64,000 bases of DNA, from positions 811,230 through 875,229 of the forward strand of contig CAJFCJ010000028.1 in NCBI GenBank assembly GCA_904063045.1. The letters run 5' to 3'. The DNA is from Dimorphilus gyrociliatus (Eukaryota > Annelida > Polychaeta > Dinophilidae). Under the pieces are notes generated by a model that was not told the origin of the DNA, did no database searches, and worked only from the letters and a program-made list of their open reading frames with translations. The stretch's first letter is position 1. Each line of letters begins with the position of its first letter. The translations under genes were made by a program, and so were the position numbers. Shown here in pieces: positions 23,388-37,862 of this stretch.

Positions 23388-26300
23388 TCAATTTAAGGTC
23401 AGATAATTGATAAATAATAAATTTATAACAATTCTATAAAAGGGATGCAATATCTTTGATCGCATAGCAAAGTTTCTACGGGAAATATTTATTTCCAAGT
23501 TATCTTTCGAGTTTGTAGTAATGTTATACTTATAGTTTGAATCGTCACCCCAATGAATCCACCTTCTGGAATAGTAGATAGGCCATGAACGAGGCTCTGA
23601 ATTGCGATTTATTGGCTTGATATATCTATTGCTAATCTTCTCAAACCTCAACTTATTTAACATAAACTTCATTATTTTTTTATTTTCGTTAGCTACGTTT
23701 CTCCGCTCGCAAGGATCCGATTCAAGATCGAATAAGCAGCCACCGTTATTGCACGTTATGTTATTTGGTTCGATATTTTTGCAATCAATTAAAAGGGGAC
23801 GCATTTCGAATCTTCTGCCAATTAAATGTAAACATTTTGCCGCATCGCTTTCTAGTTCGTTCATATCAGCGAAAGGTGCATTCCTTTTGAAAATTTGTCG
23901 TAATTGTTTAAGAATATCTCTCAATTCAGGTTTTGTCGAGTTCAAAAATTGTGTATAATTATTAGTGACCATTTCGAGCACACAGTCGACTGTTGGCTGA
24001 TTAAATTCTTCTACTAAAGTGCTTAGACTAGATCGCACTATCGTTCCATTAAAGCCTTCAAAAATTCGTTGACGACCACGATCATTTCTTTTTGATGTAC
24101 TTTCAGAATTGGTATCCAATAACAATTTCCAATTTTTATATCTATAACCCGATAACTTTGTAATCGGGTCAATATTTAACAGAATAAATAAGCGTTTATC
24201 AGATTCTTTACCACGCATTAAGTCCCACCATTGCTTAAAGCCATCCAGTTGACTTTCCAAACTAAAAAATTTGATATTTGGATATTTTGCCACTTGAAGA
24301 AGAGTTGGTAACCAATCTGTAATGTGCATTAATTGGTTAGATGTGTATCCTTTTTTTCGTTCCGTTGTCCAAATAAAGGCAGTTCCTCGGATCGAACCTT
24401 CCCATAGTTCATTCTGCTTCCCTCTAAATGAAATAGAAAGCAAAACTCTTAACTCTTAACTAGTTAAATCAAATGTAATACAATAAAGTGCTAACTTGAA
24501 TGGATGATTATTATGAAATTGATCGTGTGCTCCGTTGTCAGTTGTGAATACTATGAAACTATTTTGTAAAATATTATTTCTTTGTAGCTCTTTAACTAGC
24601 TTTCCAATAGAATCATCCAAAATTGCCATAAGAGCAGCAAACTTTTGTATATTCGTTATAGTACTATTATGGTAAAAATGTTTAAATCTTCTTAAATAAC
24701 TCTTTGGTATATGTAAATCAGTATGGTATCTTGTATTTGCAGCATGATGTGATATATACATGAACATAGGCTATTTTAGAAGAAATAAACGATTAATTTA
24801 ATGTATAGAATATACATAATATATGTTTACTTACCTTCGATTTATCGCGCTTTTCAATTAAATGTTTAATTCTCTTATCAAAGAGATGTGTGGTGTAACC
24901 AGATATATTAATAGGTTTATCATTTTCAAAGAAATCTATACCCCAACTTTCTCTCTATTCGAATTTATTACAAAACAAAACAAACAAAAATATAAAAATT
25001 TAATTAAGCTTTACAGCTAAAAATGCTGATATCAAATTTCTACTAACTTTGCTCTCATTCTTTGCATGCTCGTGGTTCAGATAATCTACATATTCATTAT
25101 AGAATCCAAATTGGCTATCAAATCCACGTTTTGTTGGGCAATACTCTTCTTTATAATAACCCAGATTCCACTACGTAGGGGATTCAAAATATTTATTAAC
25201 CCTTGTAATTTTTGGTTTGTGATTAGTAGTTTATTAATAATCAATAAAGCATCATTATAAACACAGTATTTTAAGTTGACTTTCTTCACGGTTCATTAAA
25301 TGTTTACTGGTTTTACTAGCAATTTATTCGATTTAGGTTGATAAATAATTCAAACTATTCTCCTTTATTGAAAGGAAGACAATAGCTTTATCTATCTCTG
25401 TTTGCAAATATATTCAGCATGTAAGAAGAGACTATTAACTTACTTTACCAACAAGATGAGTACTATATCCAAGTTCTTTAAGATACTGGGGTAATATCTT
25501 TTCTTTTAAGGGTAAGCCGTATGGTTGATCGGCTAGTATATCTCCATGTTGCAAGCCTATAATAATTCAAAAAGTAGAGAAAAATGAATAATAACGTTAA
25601 CGAAAGATTAATTTGTAAATATTTAGTGTTACTCCTCCAGCTTCCGTGATTATATTTACAATACCAGAATTTTCTACTACATTTTTAAAAAGTTTTTTAT
25701 CTCTTAAAGGCGTTTTCAATCAATTTGTTTGCTATAAGTCAACATGATATAACGCTTAAGGTAGTATAAGCACCACACATGAATATAATGTATAAATATA
25801 TATTAGTATAGGTATACGTAATATATATTCTGCTGTTATACTGTTTATACATATATTGTATATAAAACTTTATCCGTTGTTAATTTCTTTAATATTTCTT
25901 ACTTATTATTGATAAAATCTTACGTAACACTCAATTTATCGCATATTATTACACTATATAGCAATCTCTTATGAACGGAGTGTAACTTTCTACAAACAAA
26001 CTGTTGATTAACAACCCTAAAATAATATTAGTCAGAGAAACAAGAGAGATGAAAATTTCTACCCTAAAATGTGGATATTCATTCGAGTAAATTAGTTTGA
26101 TAGATAAAAGTAGATCCCAAAACTAAATCTTTCATTATTTTCACTATTTATCATGTACACAAAATACGGGATATATATAAACATAAGTATATATATTTAA
26201 ATAGGTATCAATAGATATAGATCCGTGAAAACAACTCTTTATCTTTAAAAATATTATATTATTAGGACTTTAAAATAAAACTATCAGCCATTCTATTCTC

Positions 26301-26915
26301 ATCTAATATGGATGTGTTAAAATTTGATATGTAACTCTATAAATATATAATATTATTTATAAATGTTTTTCGATAATTTAACACAATAAAGAGGTATTCA
26401 ATGGCGTTAATTCGAGCTTTGGGTGATAGCGAAATTGATATAATCATATTGATTGTTAGTAACATTTTAGAGCATCTATTTACCTAGGTGTATAGGGTAC
26501 TTCCCAGTCATTAAGGCAGCTCTGGAACCAGTGGATGTTGGCTGGACATAGTAATTTTTTAATATAATACCATCATAGGCCAAAGAGTCTATATTAGGCG
26601 TTGGTATTTGCTTGGATCCGTGAAAACTGACGTCTTCCCATCCCTTATGGAGAAATAAAGCAAAAAATATGTATTAATCCCGGCTGAGTGTCAATAGAAA
26701 ATCGAAAACGCTAAAAGCTATATAAGTATTGAATAAGCGTCACTTTCACAGCTTCGGCAGTTATTTAATCGATTATTATGAATAAATAATCCAAGAATTA
26801 AGTTACAGGTGTGAAATTAGTAAACTGTACCAACCAAATCATCAACGACTATTAAAAAAATATTTGGCCTTGGACTGCAAAATTGCAAAAGTGATAATAG
26901 CAGTATGCTCCTCAT
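23388..26915 (-). CDS. Arylsulfatase B/I/J-like protein, probable pseudoenzyme (7 exons)
   Basis: Exons 5'->3': 26915-26835, 26643-26484, 25556-25444, 25170-25048, 24954-24835, 24770-24496 and 24423-23388; 1908 nt, 635 residues, all phases consistent. An N-terminal signal peptide (about 1-14) leads into [21 protein letters not shown], the sulfatase start. Family landmarks: YYVQP...SR...[77 protein letters not shown], and C-terminal [15 protein letters not shown]. Metal ligands D25, D26, D277 and N278, plus R68 and K118, are kept. The formylglycine cysteine is Ser (S64, in TSTGSR instead of CTPSR), WHLG is WNLG (N120), the Lys before LWEG is Gln (Q294), and the His of the YLALQSVH block appears as Asn (N211). 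Hydrolysis is therefore unlikely. It is probably a secreted or lysosomal binding protein. Exon 5 has the weakest acceptor. Confidence 0.92.
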
Positions 26916-29900
26916 CCTCTTTTCTGTTAAATGCAAGATTCGTCTAACACTAGACGGCGCTTACCAGATCTAGATTGATTGATGTAGAGCAAAAAATTGT
27001 TGGCAAAGAGCAATTGTTCAGTATAACGGACATAAAACACGATGTTCAAGCGCTAAGAACATGCTCTTTCCTCCAGATGCTAATATATCGAATTTTAAAA
27101 AGACTGTAAAACTTTAGGGGAATCTGCACGCTGTAATCACTAATCATGGCTAGTCACCCCTTTCAACTCAATTAATTACAATTTCGACCGTTTCTGGACT
27201 ACTCGCATATTAATTACATTAATTAGACGTTCTTCTGGCTCCTTTCTTCATTCTTTGCGATAAACTCCCCCTTTTTTAAGAAAGGTATTTAGCATTCTGG
27301 ACGCCTTTAAATTAAGAGTACATCTACAAATTCCCTCTTCATAAAAGTAGTACAACTCGTTAGTTAGAAGAAAATAATTATTAATTTAATTAATATTAGG
27401 AAGGTGATGCTATGACTTGATTATTCAATACGATTTTTTAATTGAAAAATTATACAGCTATATAAAGTATATATAGAAATATATATATATTTATATACAT
27501 TTTACACTTAATAATTACCCTTATGGTAATACATCTATAAGATTTTATTCTGAGTTTTTTAACACCGTTCAACAATAGTGAAAATGTAAATTTGACGTTT
27601 TTCGTAGTAACACCAACATATTAATCAGAATGTATAAATATATTAGTACGGTATTTAATAATTAGTACAAAAATAAATTCTAACTCTGTTTTGTTATGTA
27701 AATGTAACATTAGAGGTCTAGTTTTCATTCCCTTTCTTCCCTCAATACTTAACGCCTACAACATTTAATCATATAGGAGTGACATCTAGTTGACTATTGC
27801 TAATTTTCGACGATAGGGCTAGTTTCATTTTATTTGCTGTATATATTGTACAACTCTATATCTACATTATACGAGGCATTTACTATGTTTAATAATGCCA
27901 TCTATCGGTTAATTTCTCAACATCAGCTCTGCCTTTATAGAGAAACAATAACCTTAAGAATTTGTAAGTTCTTTTGAAATTTCGTATTCGATTTCTTTGT
28001 TCGTGATATTAGTTAAAATTTTGAAGCTATCCCATTACAGTTTGTTTTAAAAAGGAATAAATTTCAATAAAACAACATTCTTAGAGATATATAGAACAAT
28101 AACAATAAGCCTTCTACATGAGTAAATATTAATAGTTTATACTCTTATAAGTATATTAAACTATTAATAAATATTTCAAGATATTTATATAATTTCTGTA
28201 TCTTTTGTTAGTCTATTCCCAATAGTTTCGGTCTGCCAAACAATAGGACTTAATACTACAAGATTCTTAATAATATATATTTTGTTAGTTATCGATCGAT
28301 AACATATCTTAATGAACGTGAAAAATTTAAATTTTCTCTTTCTTCCTTTTAGTTTATAGAGAGTTATAAAGTCTGTAGTTTATAAAAACTAGAAAAAAAA
28401 GACAAACAACCAGATTCTATCTTGTAGAATGTTTGATGAATTATATTCTATACTAAATATTAACAAGTAAGAGTTTAGCATTTAATTAATATTTATAAAA
28501 CATGAGCTTTTTTTGTTTGTTGTCATTTAGAATGGTTTTTATATAAAATTTCAACAATCACTATCGTATGATTTCTTATGTTTTAATCCTACAATATCGT
28601 CTTTATCGTCTGTAACACTTGATTCGTTATTAACGGTTAAGTAAATTAAATTCTATTAATAGTGTGACGATACCAAAAATCCCCTATTACGATAGCCATT
28701 CAAAGAGACACTGTTAGAAAATAATTGAATATTAAATGTTTGTTTAATAGTGTATTATAAATATATCTATTAATATATTAAATAAATACATAACTCGAAT
28801 TACTTTGCAGTTTTATAAAAAGAGACAATAAATAGTTTCTTTAAACGTTTTAGTCTATTGAAGAGGTCAACGAAAGTCTTAAGCAAAAATCCCTTCCCTT
28901 GTTTTTTCCAGTCACTATTAATTATTGTAACAAAACGTATGATTAATAATTAATCATCTAGTTATAGATCACAAAAGGACAAAATTAAAATGTTACTTAA
29001 TTGCTATTCGAAAGGTAATAAATAAAATTCTTCAAAAAGAAGACTTTTAGAATTTTTTATTTTCACTGCAAAAAAGAGAATGTTCAATCATCGATTCGTG
29101 TAAAATACCGGCTTAATAACTCCCAGAGAGATTGTCTACATTGCTTCTTTCATTACTTAGTTATTTAATAGTCAGGTATATAACATTTTATATCATCATT
29201 CTTTGATAATTTAGCTTAATTATATTTTGTATAACTGACATCTTTTAAAATTTTCTACCAATAATAGATGTTGATTTTTAAAAGAATTTTTACTAAGAAT
29301 TCAATATCTACTATTCAATATGGTTGCATTTAGTTTGTCAGAAATATCAACTTTATTATCTCTCGAAGTTTATTCCCAAGTGATGGATGAAAATTCCCAA
29401 CATATAAAAAAACTATGTCTATATATATTCTAATATAAATTTTGTACTTGTAAATCTTTTCTCCAGAAGCTTTTTTCTAGTAAGAAGGAAGTTTTCTCTT
29501 CTCTTTCTTTTTTTTTGTTTACTTGTTTGTTATTCTAATAAAAATGTTGCAAGTAAAATAAAATGAATAGAAACAAAAGGAAAAGAGAGAAATAAAAAAT
29601 AATAATAAAAAATATAGAAAAGCATGTCTTTATTAACCTAGAAGTCGATGGTTGGATAAAATGACAAGTAACAATTTACCAGCTGGTAACTGAGAGAGTT
29701 CAATCACTTTTGTTACTGTTAATAATATGGACTGCATACAGAAAGAAATTATTCAGAAAATTGTCACTATATAAACTATATATACTGTACATGCAATAAT
29801 AAACTATTGGCAAACAAAAGAAAATCTTAAACTAATGGCAGAAATGAAATTATTCAGATAAGGATTTTATATATAGCGTATGATAGATTATTCAATGTGC

Positions 29901-32900
29901 ATTGCAGATAGGACAATCGCTTTTTCTTAAATTGTTAATAAAGAAATATATAGACTTATCCTTATTTAAAATACATCAAAAGTAATATTGTACAGTAATT
30001 TATAATTAATTCTTCAACTGTAAATACATTGCAGTATTTTCAAAGTTCACATTTTAAAATTTAAACACGCAAACAGTGACCCAAACATTTGGGAAAAGCA
30101 TCCTGATAAATTAATTCACATTGAATGATATAGATCATTTTACTCTAACTAAACAATCCCTAATGACCATGACTTACTTAAAAGAACGAACTGTCTAAGT
30201 TTTTGTTCTTTCTCTTCTTCTATTTCTCTATCTTCCTATTTTTTACATAACCCAAGATGATTATAAAAGGAAGAAAATGATCATTTTAGTATTTTATAAA
30301 TCTTCTTTTTTTCCTATCAATCATATTCGTCTTACGTTGTTAATTAGTAAACTATAATTGACATTTTGCGAACAAAATATCCTAAAATAATATATTAAAC
30401 CAACAATCTTGGAATTGTTATATTGTATTGTTTAATAGTTATTCAAAGATAAGTCCTGAATAAAATTTATAAAGGTAAAGGTCAGATAAAGAGAAAAATA
30501 AATATGTAATTGATATACTATATAATCATCATATCTTATTTTTACACTTTTCATGCCAATTACTTAAATAGCTACAAGCCATTTTCAGTATTTTTATTAA
30601 GATTTTCATAGTTGAATAACATATCTGAAGTCTGAAGGAGAGGAAAGAGACAGATTTTTTTTATTCATGGCAGCTTTTGGGAAAGAAATGTCACAAAATT
30701 TATAACAAAGGGAGAAAGAATTGAGCTTTATCTGATGATTTCCAAGATTTCGCTAGGGACATATTCCAAAAAGACATTTGTGCTGTAGCATGTCCCTCTG
30801 TAGAATTGAAGAAATTGCTTCAAATTATTTACTTCTTTAGGTAAACTTTATGCCAAATGAAAGAAATACATCAGCAATATGTCTATTTAGCAATATTCTT
30901 TCATCTAAACTTCTTTTATTTGGCCCGCGAGAAGGCTACAAAAGTTAGAATGAGGCTAATACAAATAGATGTTGCAGGTAAGAGAATCAAAGCCATATCT
31001 ATAAAAAACATTGCAAACAAAAATTTTAATTATATCTCAATATTTAACTTTCCTATTTCAATGTATTTAGCTAATTTTTATGACAAAAGGTAATTTTAAA
31101 AATGAATAATTAGATATTAATTGTAAATAGCTTAAAAGAAACGTTTTATAATACATAAAATATATAATATAAATACAAATTTTTGTCAAGTAACCTCTTC
31201 TAGTCCTAACAGCAAAGTCAAGCAGCTATTTATCCTCTAGTATCAATAGTATTTTTGAAAGCCAAACTAGAAAATTTCTCTACTAGATGTCTCTATTGCA
31301 AATGGACTGGAACTTTTTTTTTCTTTTCATATAATATTCTGGGAAGATAAAGAGACGTTTTCAAGATTTCATTCTACATGGCATTATAAGTTGTTATCGT
31401 TACTCTTTTATGCTTAATAATAGACAGCATCAAAATTTAATGGAGCAGGAAACCAAGATTATATATTATTTCGAAAATTAAACCTATTATTCGTATAAAG
31501 CAATTTAAACAGCTTTAAACCTGGTGATAATATCGCAGATTATTCTTTTTCCATCCATCATGGTTGAATAGTAACAGCAATTTACATTGAAAGAGATAAA
31601 GATAACAATAGTAAATATACTGTATATATATATATAGATATATTATTATTATTATTTTCTAAAGAAAACAAGCTTCCTACTATCGGAGTTCTTATCTATT
31701 TTGATAAAATGGAATTACTACATATTCGAATATTTTTTTACTTGAATAAGCAATTGGTTTTTTTTTAAATTATCATAAAATATTTAATATAATATATTAG
31801 TATATATATATATAAAACTGCTATTATTGAATTTACTATAATAAGTTAATGAAGTTTTCATTCATTTTAGACTTTATTGATACTGATGAGTTTTGAAGTG
31901 GAGATCATCAAGTTTACATAGACTTAACAGTGTTTGAGTAAAAGAATTGAATATGTCTATAAATAGATTTTCTCCATATTAATGAATTGAGTTTAAAAAA
32001 AAGGACTACAGTTTTGGAACAAATAACAAATGCAATATTACAAATGAGAAATATTAAATAATTAATTCTACCTCTCCATATAAACACAGTTATACGCAAT
32101 AAATCAATAATTATAGTTTCAATTATGTTAAATTAGTATTATATACTTTTCTATGGATATATAGATATACTGTATATATATATATATATTATAATTTATT
32201 AGTATATACATCTATATTTATATTTGCATACTTTTACATAAAAAACGCTTGTACTACTTTATTAACACCAAGAAATTGACCTATTTTACTCGAGAAAGAA
32301 AAAGAAGAAATAGACAAGCTGATACTCCCAAAACACTATTCGGATCGATTGCGATCTCCTACCCCTTGTAAGCCCTATCATTAATATTAAAGCGTTAGAA
32401 ATTTTTTGATTAACAAAATGGGAATGTAGCATAAACATTAAATCAATTAAGCAATAATTACAATATATTAGATATATATATTTTAAAAATTCGTATTATT
32501 ATAGTACCATATTGAATAATTATTAAAATATTTTCTTTTATTACCTGCTTTAATTCCTTTGCAATATCTCTTCAAGATTTGAAAATGGCTTGCTACTATA
32601 TCACATAGCAAGCAACTAAAAATTAGCTTTAAGTGTTATACTTTCTATGACAACTCTAGCTGCGCCCCCTATTTTTTAGTAGTGGAATCGTTTTAAATCA
32701 CTTTTTTTTCAATGTATTTTTTTTTCTTTAGAGTCTTTTTGTTAGATATTCACACGATTAATAAAGGTTTAAGGAGTCGGTGAGAAGATATATTTGCATA
32801 GTTTTCATATACATGTATATATGTATATATTAAAAATTATAGCACATAGATATACCGTATATACAGCACATATATAAGCATATATATATATATATAGATG

Positions 32901-33132
32901 TAGTATATTTATATATTTTTATGATACTGTATTCAAAAATTAATATAAATATATGTATGTGCTGCATACTATATATCATATATTCATATATCTTACATTA
33001 TATATACTGTATATACATATATATATATATATACACACACATACAACATACAGACTGCATATATACTGTATATATAATTATATATAAAGTACGAAATTCG
33101 TCTACAAGAGTTCCAAAAAACGCATAAAAAAT
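26916..33132. other. Intergenic desert between the sulfatase-like and zinc-finger genes
   Basis: About 6.2 kb between divergently oriented flanks, with no recognisable gene, RNA or intact transposon. It holds GCCATCT at 27897-27903, several TA tracts (27470-27500, 31618-31640, 32165-32190, 32870-32900, 33000-33085) and AT-rich filler. Short open frames (30857-31093, 31914-32099, 32921-33127) are low-complexity or featureless. Confidence 0.5.
32860..33085. repeat. Clustered TA/CA microsatellites with ATACTGTATA interruptions
   Basis: Several TA runs interspersed with ATACTGTATA (33003 and 33063) and ACACAC. These lie just past the stop codon of the minus-strand zinc-finger gene, probably in or beyond its 3' UTR. 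Confidence 0.7.
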
Positions 33133-36100
33133 TCATATACTAGGTTGAATCTTTTTTTCGTGAACCTTGTTATAATGTTGGGCCATTGCGGTTTGTGTAT
33201 TAAATCTTTCACTGCAGTTGGAGCAAGTAAACTTCATCATATTCCAATGTTTGGTTTTCTTGTGAAGACTCATACCCTAATTAATAAATAATAAACACTT
33301 AATAAATAGATATATATTTATATATTGAAATTTTGCTTATTTTTCTTTCTTTTTATCACTTACTTGAATTGTTTGAAAGTCTTGACCGCAATAATTGCAG
33401 GTATGTCTCAAACCGCAATGCGTCTAGGGCAAAAAAAGACAATTAAATAAATTATATAAATGATAAAATGCTATGATTCTAGCACTAAATCAAGGTTTTT
33501 ATTGAATAAAAAACCTTTTATAAGAATTTTTTCCCTTAAATTCGCCGAGTTTTTTTTCATATTTTATCGGTAATTTTCCAATATTTTACTACTTTTTCCA
33601 ATGCGATAGATGGCGATATTTATTATATTTAAACATTTACCAAAGCAACATATAAGAATTTATTGTTGTTGTTTTTTAGAGATACCGAAAGATGGCGTTA
33701 ATTCTACTTCGCAAAGTTATTACTATATCTCTTTCGTCGTGTTTTTTTTTAATAATAGGTTATATGCAATATGAGATTTAAATACCTGTTGAACGTGATG
33801 TTTCATTGTTCCGTAATGTTTATAAGAAACGTCACACCCTTTCCAAGGGCACATATAACGCCCATTTCCTGACATAACTGGCCTTATCCTTATCTTTCCA
33901 TCCCGTATCTCAGAAACAGTCTGTAGTTTGTCGGCAAACTTGGCCGAAATTTCAGCACTATTATTTTCTGAAGCTAGAAGAGCGAAAAGAGAAATCATTT
34001 ATAAAAAAATCAATAAATCAAACATGTTTTTCTTTAATAACAGTCATAGTAAACTTTGTACACTTTAAGTGAATAGTAACAAATCACTCCTTAAGCCAAT
34101 CCGGCATCATTACGAATCAAGGAATAGGCTTTTTAAATAACATATTTCATACAAATTGCGATTACTTTAGAGCTTTGAATAAAAAGTCCAAATGGCCCTT
34201 AAATGTTACCGATACTCTACAAGTAAGATGAAACTTTAAGAAATATTATTAATCTCGTATAAAAAAATGGCGGGAAAAGGAGACTAGTAATAAGTTGAGA
34301 CTAGGGACAATTCAGAAATTTGATACTTCAATAAAAGTCACATATGCTTTAGATTGATGACAAACAATAGAGTGACGTAACCGAATACTAGTATTCTTTC
34401 ATCCTAAACAATGTTAATATTCTCCCTTTAGTCACAGTTTAATCTGATAACCAAATCCCGCATTTTTCTCTATCTGTGTCTCTCCTTTCTCATATTATTA
34501 GGTCTACTAGCTACAAGAGCTTATTTATGCAAACTATAACTTAAAAGATCTTATTAATTAAAGAGCTTTGATAGGTAAATATTTGTTTTTACGATTAGAT
34601 ATAACATTCTTGTTACTATTTACTTCAAAAAATATTGCCTATGTAATGTATATTTTCGTCTTATAAGTCGGTTTCCTTTTAGTTTGCGATCTATTTATAG
34701 GTTTTAGAAGAAAAAATATAAATAAAATTGCCAAACTAGTATAGAAATTCTACTATAAAAGTTAAAGCATATAGATATCTAGGCTTAAACTCTCTAAACA
34801 TTAATTTAGAAAATAAAAATGAAATAAATTTCAACAGGCTATCAAGGTCGAGTATTGTTCTAAAAGTTACAAAATTGTTTTCCTCGATAGATGGAGTTGT
34901 TAAGCTGCCAGGTTTGATATTCGACGAATGCGTGAAATAAGAGGGAAAGGGGATGGCTAAGGCTAGAGGAGAGATATAGAATGCAAAATTGGATAGAAAT
35001 GGTGTCAGAAAAAATAGTTTAAACTATAACAAAAATAAATAAAATCTAAAAATATACTGATATGAAGATCGAAAAAGATGAGAACTATCTTGGTTTATTT
35101 GGCCGTTGAATGCATAATCTATCAAGAAAGAGATGATAAGTCTGTCTTTCTCCTACTCATTCTTCCTCATTGCTTTAAAGTCAGAAGTTTTCCTTTTTTT
35201 TTTACTTTTAAGAAAAATCTATAAACATCACGTGATAGTTTATTCAGAGCTGTTGTTTAGTTGTATAACTTACATTGTTTATAAAAAACGGTACCATTTA
35301 CTTTTGGTATATCGCTTGACTTTGATTTTGAAGTTGCTTATCTCTATAAACTCAAGGGCTTTAAATTTTTATTTGAATAAATAAAAGAGTTATATAAGAT
35401 ATTATCCAAATCGAAAGGTTTCAGTGCTTTGCTACAAACTGCAAAAATAATGAACCAGTCATGGACTTTTACGACAAAAATTCGGTCGAAGTGTAAAAAG
35501 GAATAAGATAAATGGCTAAGCGGATTTAAAGAATTCATGTGCAACAAGTAACCTCTCAACCTCTACTAAGATCACTTTCAGCTTGACCTCCTAACGGTCT
35601 CCCAAGCTCAAAACATTTGTTTTCTTTTACACATACAGTTTTTTTAGGCGATGAAAAGTCGAATTGGCATCGATTTCCTTCTTTTTATAAAATGAAAACC
35701 TTTTGAGAGCCTTTTTCCTAAAATTCTATTTATAATATTAAAGATGGATAGTAAAAATTGCAAAAGGAGACGGAGAAAGTGAAAAGAATTAGGTTGTTAC
35801 TACATGCAACAACAACCTAAGAAAATAGGCCTTTACATTATATATGCACTATATATATATATATCTTTATATATAAATGATATAGAACACCATCGCCTCT
35901 TATTATATTTTAACATATAATTTGTCTTAAGCCACTAGATTATTGTAGGCTGTTTTTTATACAAAATGTACAACAAACATAAGATCACTTACGCTATGAT
36001 TCAATCAACATTTTCTTTTTTATATAAAATACATTTTAGTATACAAACGATAAATAAGTTTATCTCACGATTTGCGCTATTTTTACATGATATTTTAATT

Positions 36101-36981
36101 ATGTAAACTTATCTTGTAATAGTTAAGGCTTTTAGATGATTAATAAAATGAGAAAATTATAATATATGAATAAGAAGAGAATTGAAAACAAGAGATGATG
36201 ATTAGGATAAAAGCTAATTGTTGTATAGGAAAATTAAAAAAAAAAAGAAAAAACAGTTACTGTACGCTATTCTTAAAATTCTTAAGAATAAAGAATGTCA
36301 TTTGGAAGAGTAATCATAAAATAGGGAAATTTGAGTCGCTTAAAGAGTGATTGTAAATAGTTTTAAGATTCGATTAAATTAATTTATACTAACCAACTTT
36401 TACTGTCAGTAAAATCGTTAAAAAAATATACAAATGGGGGCAATGAATCTTTATATTGCCTTTCTACCCTTCCTTTCCCTTCTTATACGCCTTCTCTAAT
36501 TATAAACAATGTACAATGTCACGTGACTTTCATCCTTCAAAGTCAGATGTATTCGAAAGTCGTGCTATAACAATAAACAGATAAATTTTTCAGCTTCTTG
36601 CTTTTGTTTCGGCTTGGACAAACAATTATAGCTTTTGGAAAACTTCTAAGTTCTGTTCACATGACTAGCATTGTAAATTCTAGTGAAATTGACTTTTCTT
36701 TGAGAAATACCAGATTTAAAAAATTACTAATTTTCGTTTAGAATGACATTGCAAAAGATCCATAAGAAATTCCATATGTCATGTATTTATATTACATATG
36801 TATATCCATCTCCATAGAGTGTACAGATAGATTTATACAAGTGGGAATGGATGGATTGTTTAAATGTATAATTTTATGATATACATACGTATAAATCATG
36901 TATTATATTGAATATTCCCGTTTAAAATACCTATTTATGTATACACCTAATTATAGATAATATACAGTAGAGATCTCTTAA

Positions 36982-37017
<36 letters not shown>

Positions 37018-37862
37018 TGTATATATATACATATACATATATATATGTCGCAAGTTTTGCTCTGAATTTTATCAGGTGACTTAGAAGGACGAAATTGTAA
37101 AAGTCACACACGCCTCTAAAACAATTTACAAACAACAGACCGATTGTCCCCCGCTAACTCACACAACAAACTTTCCCATAAACAATCTCCAGATGTTTAG
37201 CTTAAACAAGATGACTTTAAAGTGTACAAAGAAATAATGGGAAAAAAATCTCGGGCGTAAGAAATTGAATTAGAAATAAGGCTTATCAACTTACGCTTTT
37301 TCGTACGCTTCTTGGACCGTTCTTCGTCGACTTTAACTTTTTGTTCAATAGTGAGATCCATAGGTAGGGCATCCTCATCGTAATTAGCATATTCATATGG
37401 TGGTGATACCATACTAGGACTATCGAACATGCTTACATCGATCGCTCTTTTTAACGGTTGACAATTCTTACTTTGCAATAGACTCGTCTTAAATGTCATA
37501 CTTGATGTTGTAGTTCTTATTTTGTCTCCTGAACTCTCTTCATTCCATTCCTTTTGGAAATCACTTCCATCATCTGCTTCGTCTTCTGTAGGTGTTTGGG
37601 AAATAATATCATCCTCAGTTTCATCTTCTTCATTATCCTTAATATAATTATTATTATTACTGTTATTATCATTATTATTATTATTTAGCTTGAAAGTCTG
37701 ATCTAATTGAACCCATGCCAACATTTGTGATTTTTCATCCGAAACACAGAAATTTCCTTTAATACATAGATTCTTTGCGCTTGAACTGGAATTGGTCGAC
37801 AATACCTTTCCGATAGTATTGAGAATACTTCTTTCCAAATCATTCTTTAAATCTCTCTGCAT
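33133..37862 (-). CDS. Three-finger C2H2 zinc-finger protein with PMDLT motif (4 exons), family unrecognised
   Basis: Exons 5'->3': 37862-37295, 33973-33786, 33423-33364 and 33276-33133; 960 nt, 319 residues. Donors are GTAAGT, GTATTT and GTAAGT; phases 1, 0 and 0 agree. The ATG at 37862 follows an in-frame stop at 37929-37931. The N-terminal half is low-complexity: an Asn run (about 60-72), an acidic stretch (NEEDETEDD), P-M-D-L-T at 167-171 resembling the CtBP ligand P-x-D-L-S/T, then a basic NLS-like RSKKRTKK. The C-terminal third has three C2H2 fingers: C-x4-C-x12-H-x4-H (CPWKGC), C-x2-C-x12-H-x4-H (CNYCGQDF) and C-x2-C-x12-H-x4-H (CSNCSERF). Introns interrupt finger 1 between its histidines and finger 2 in mid-domain. 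It is likely a nuclear DNA-binding regulator, possibly a co-repressor recruiter. I could not assign an orthologue. Neighbouring tsh is on the same strand and also has a P-x-DLS motif. Confidence 0.82.
33974..37294 (-). other. Intron 1 of the three-finger gene
   Basis: 3.3 kb, AT-rich, with a long TA array (36985-37050). ATGACAAACAATAG near 34356 resembles motifs in tsh intron 1. No coding content was supported. Confidence 0.55.
36985..37050. repeat. TA microsatellite with central ATACTGTATA
   Basis: A long TA run interrupted by ATACTGTATA at about 37015-37024. Confidence 0.8.

Noticed and set aside
23602-23958. Plus-strand open frame of about 118 codons
   Set aside because: Antisense to the last exon of the sulfatase-like gene; hydrophobic and without family features.
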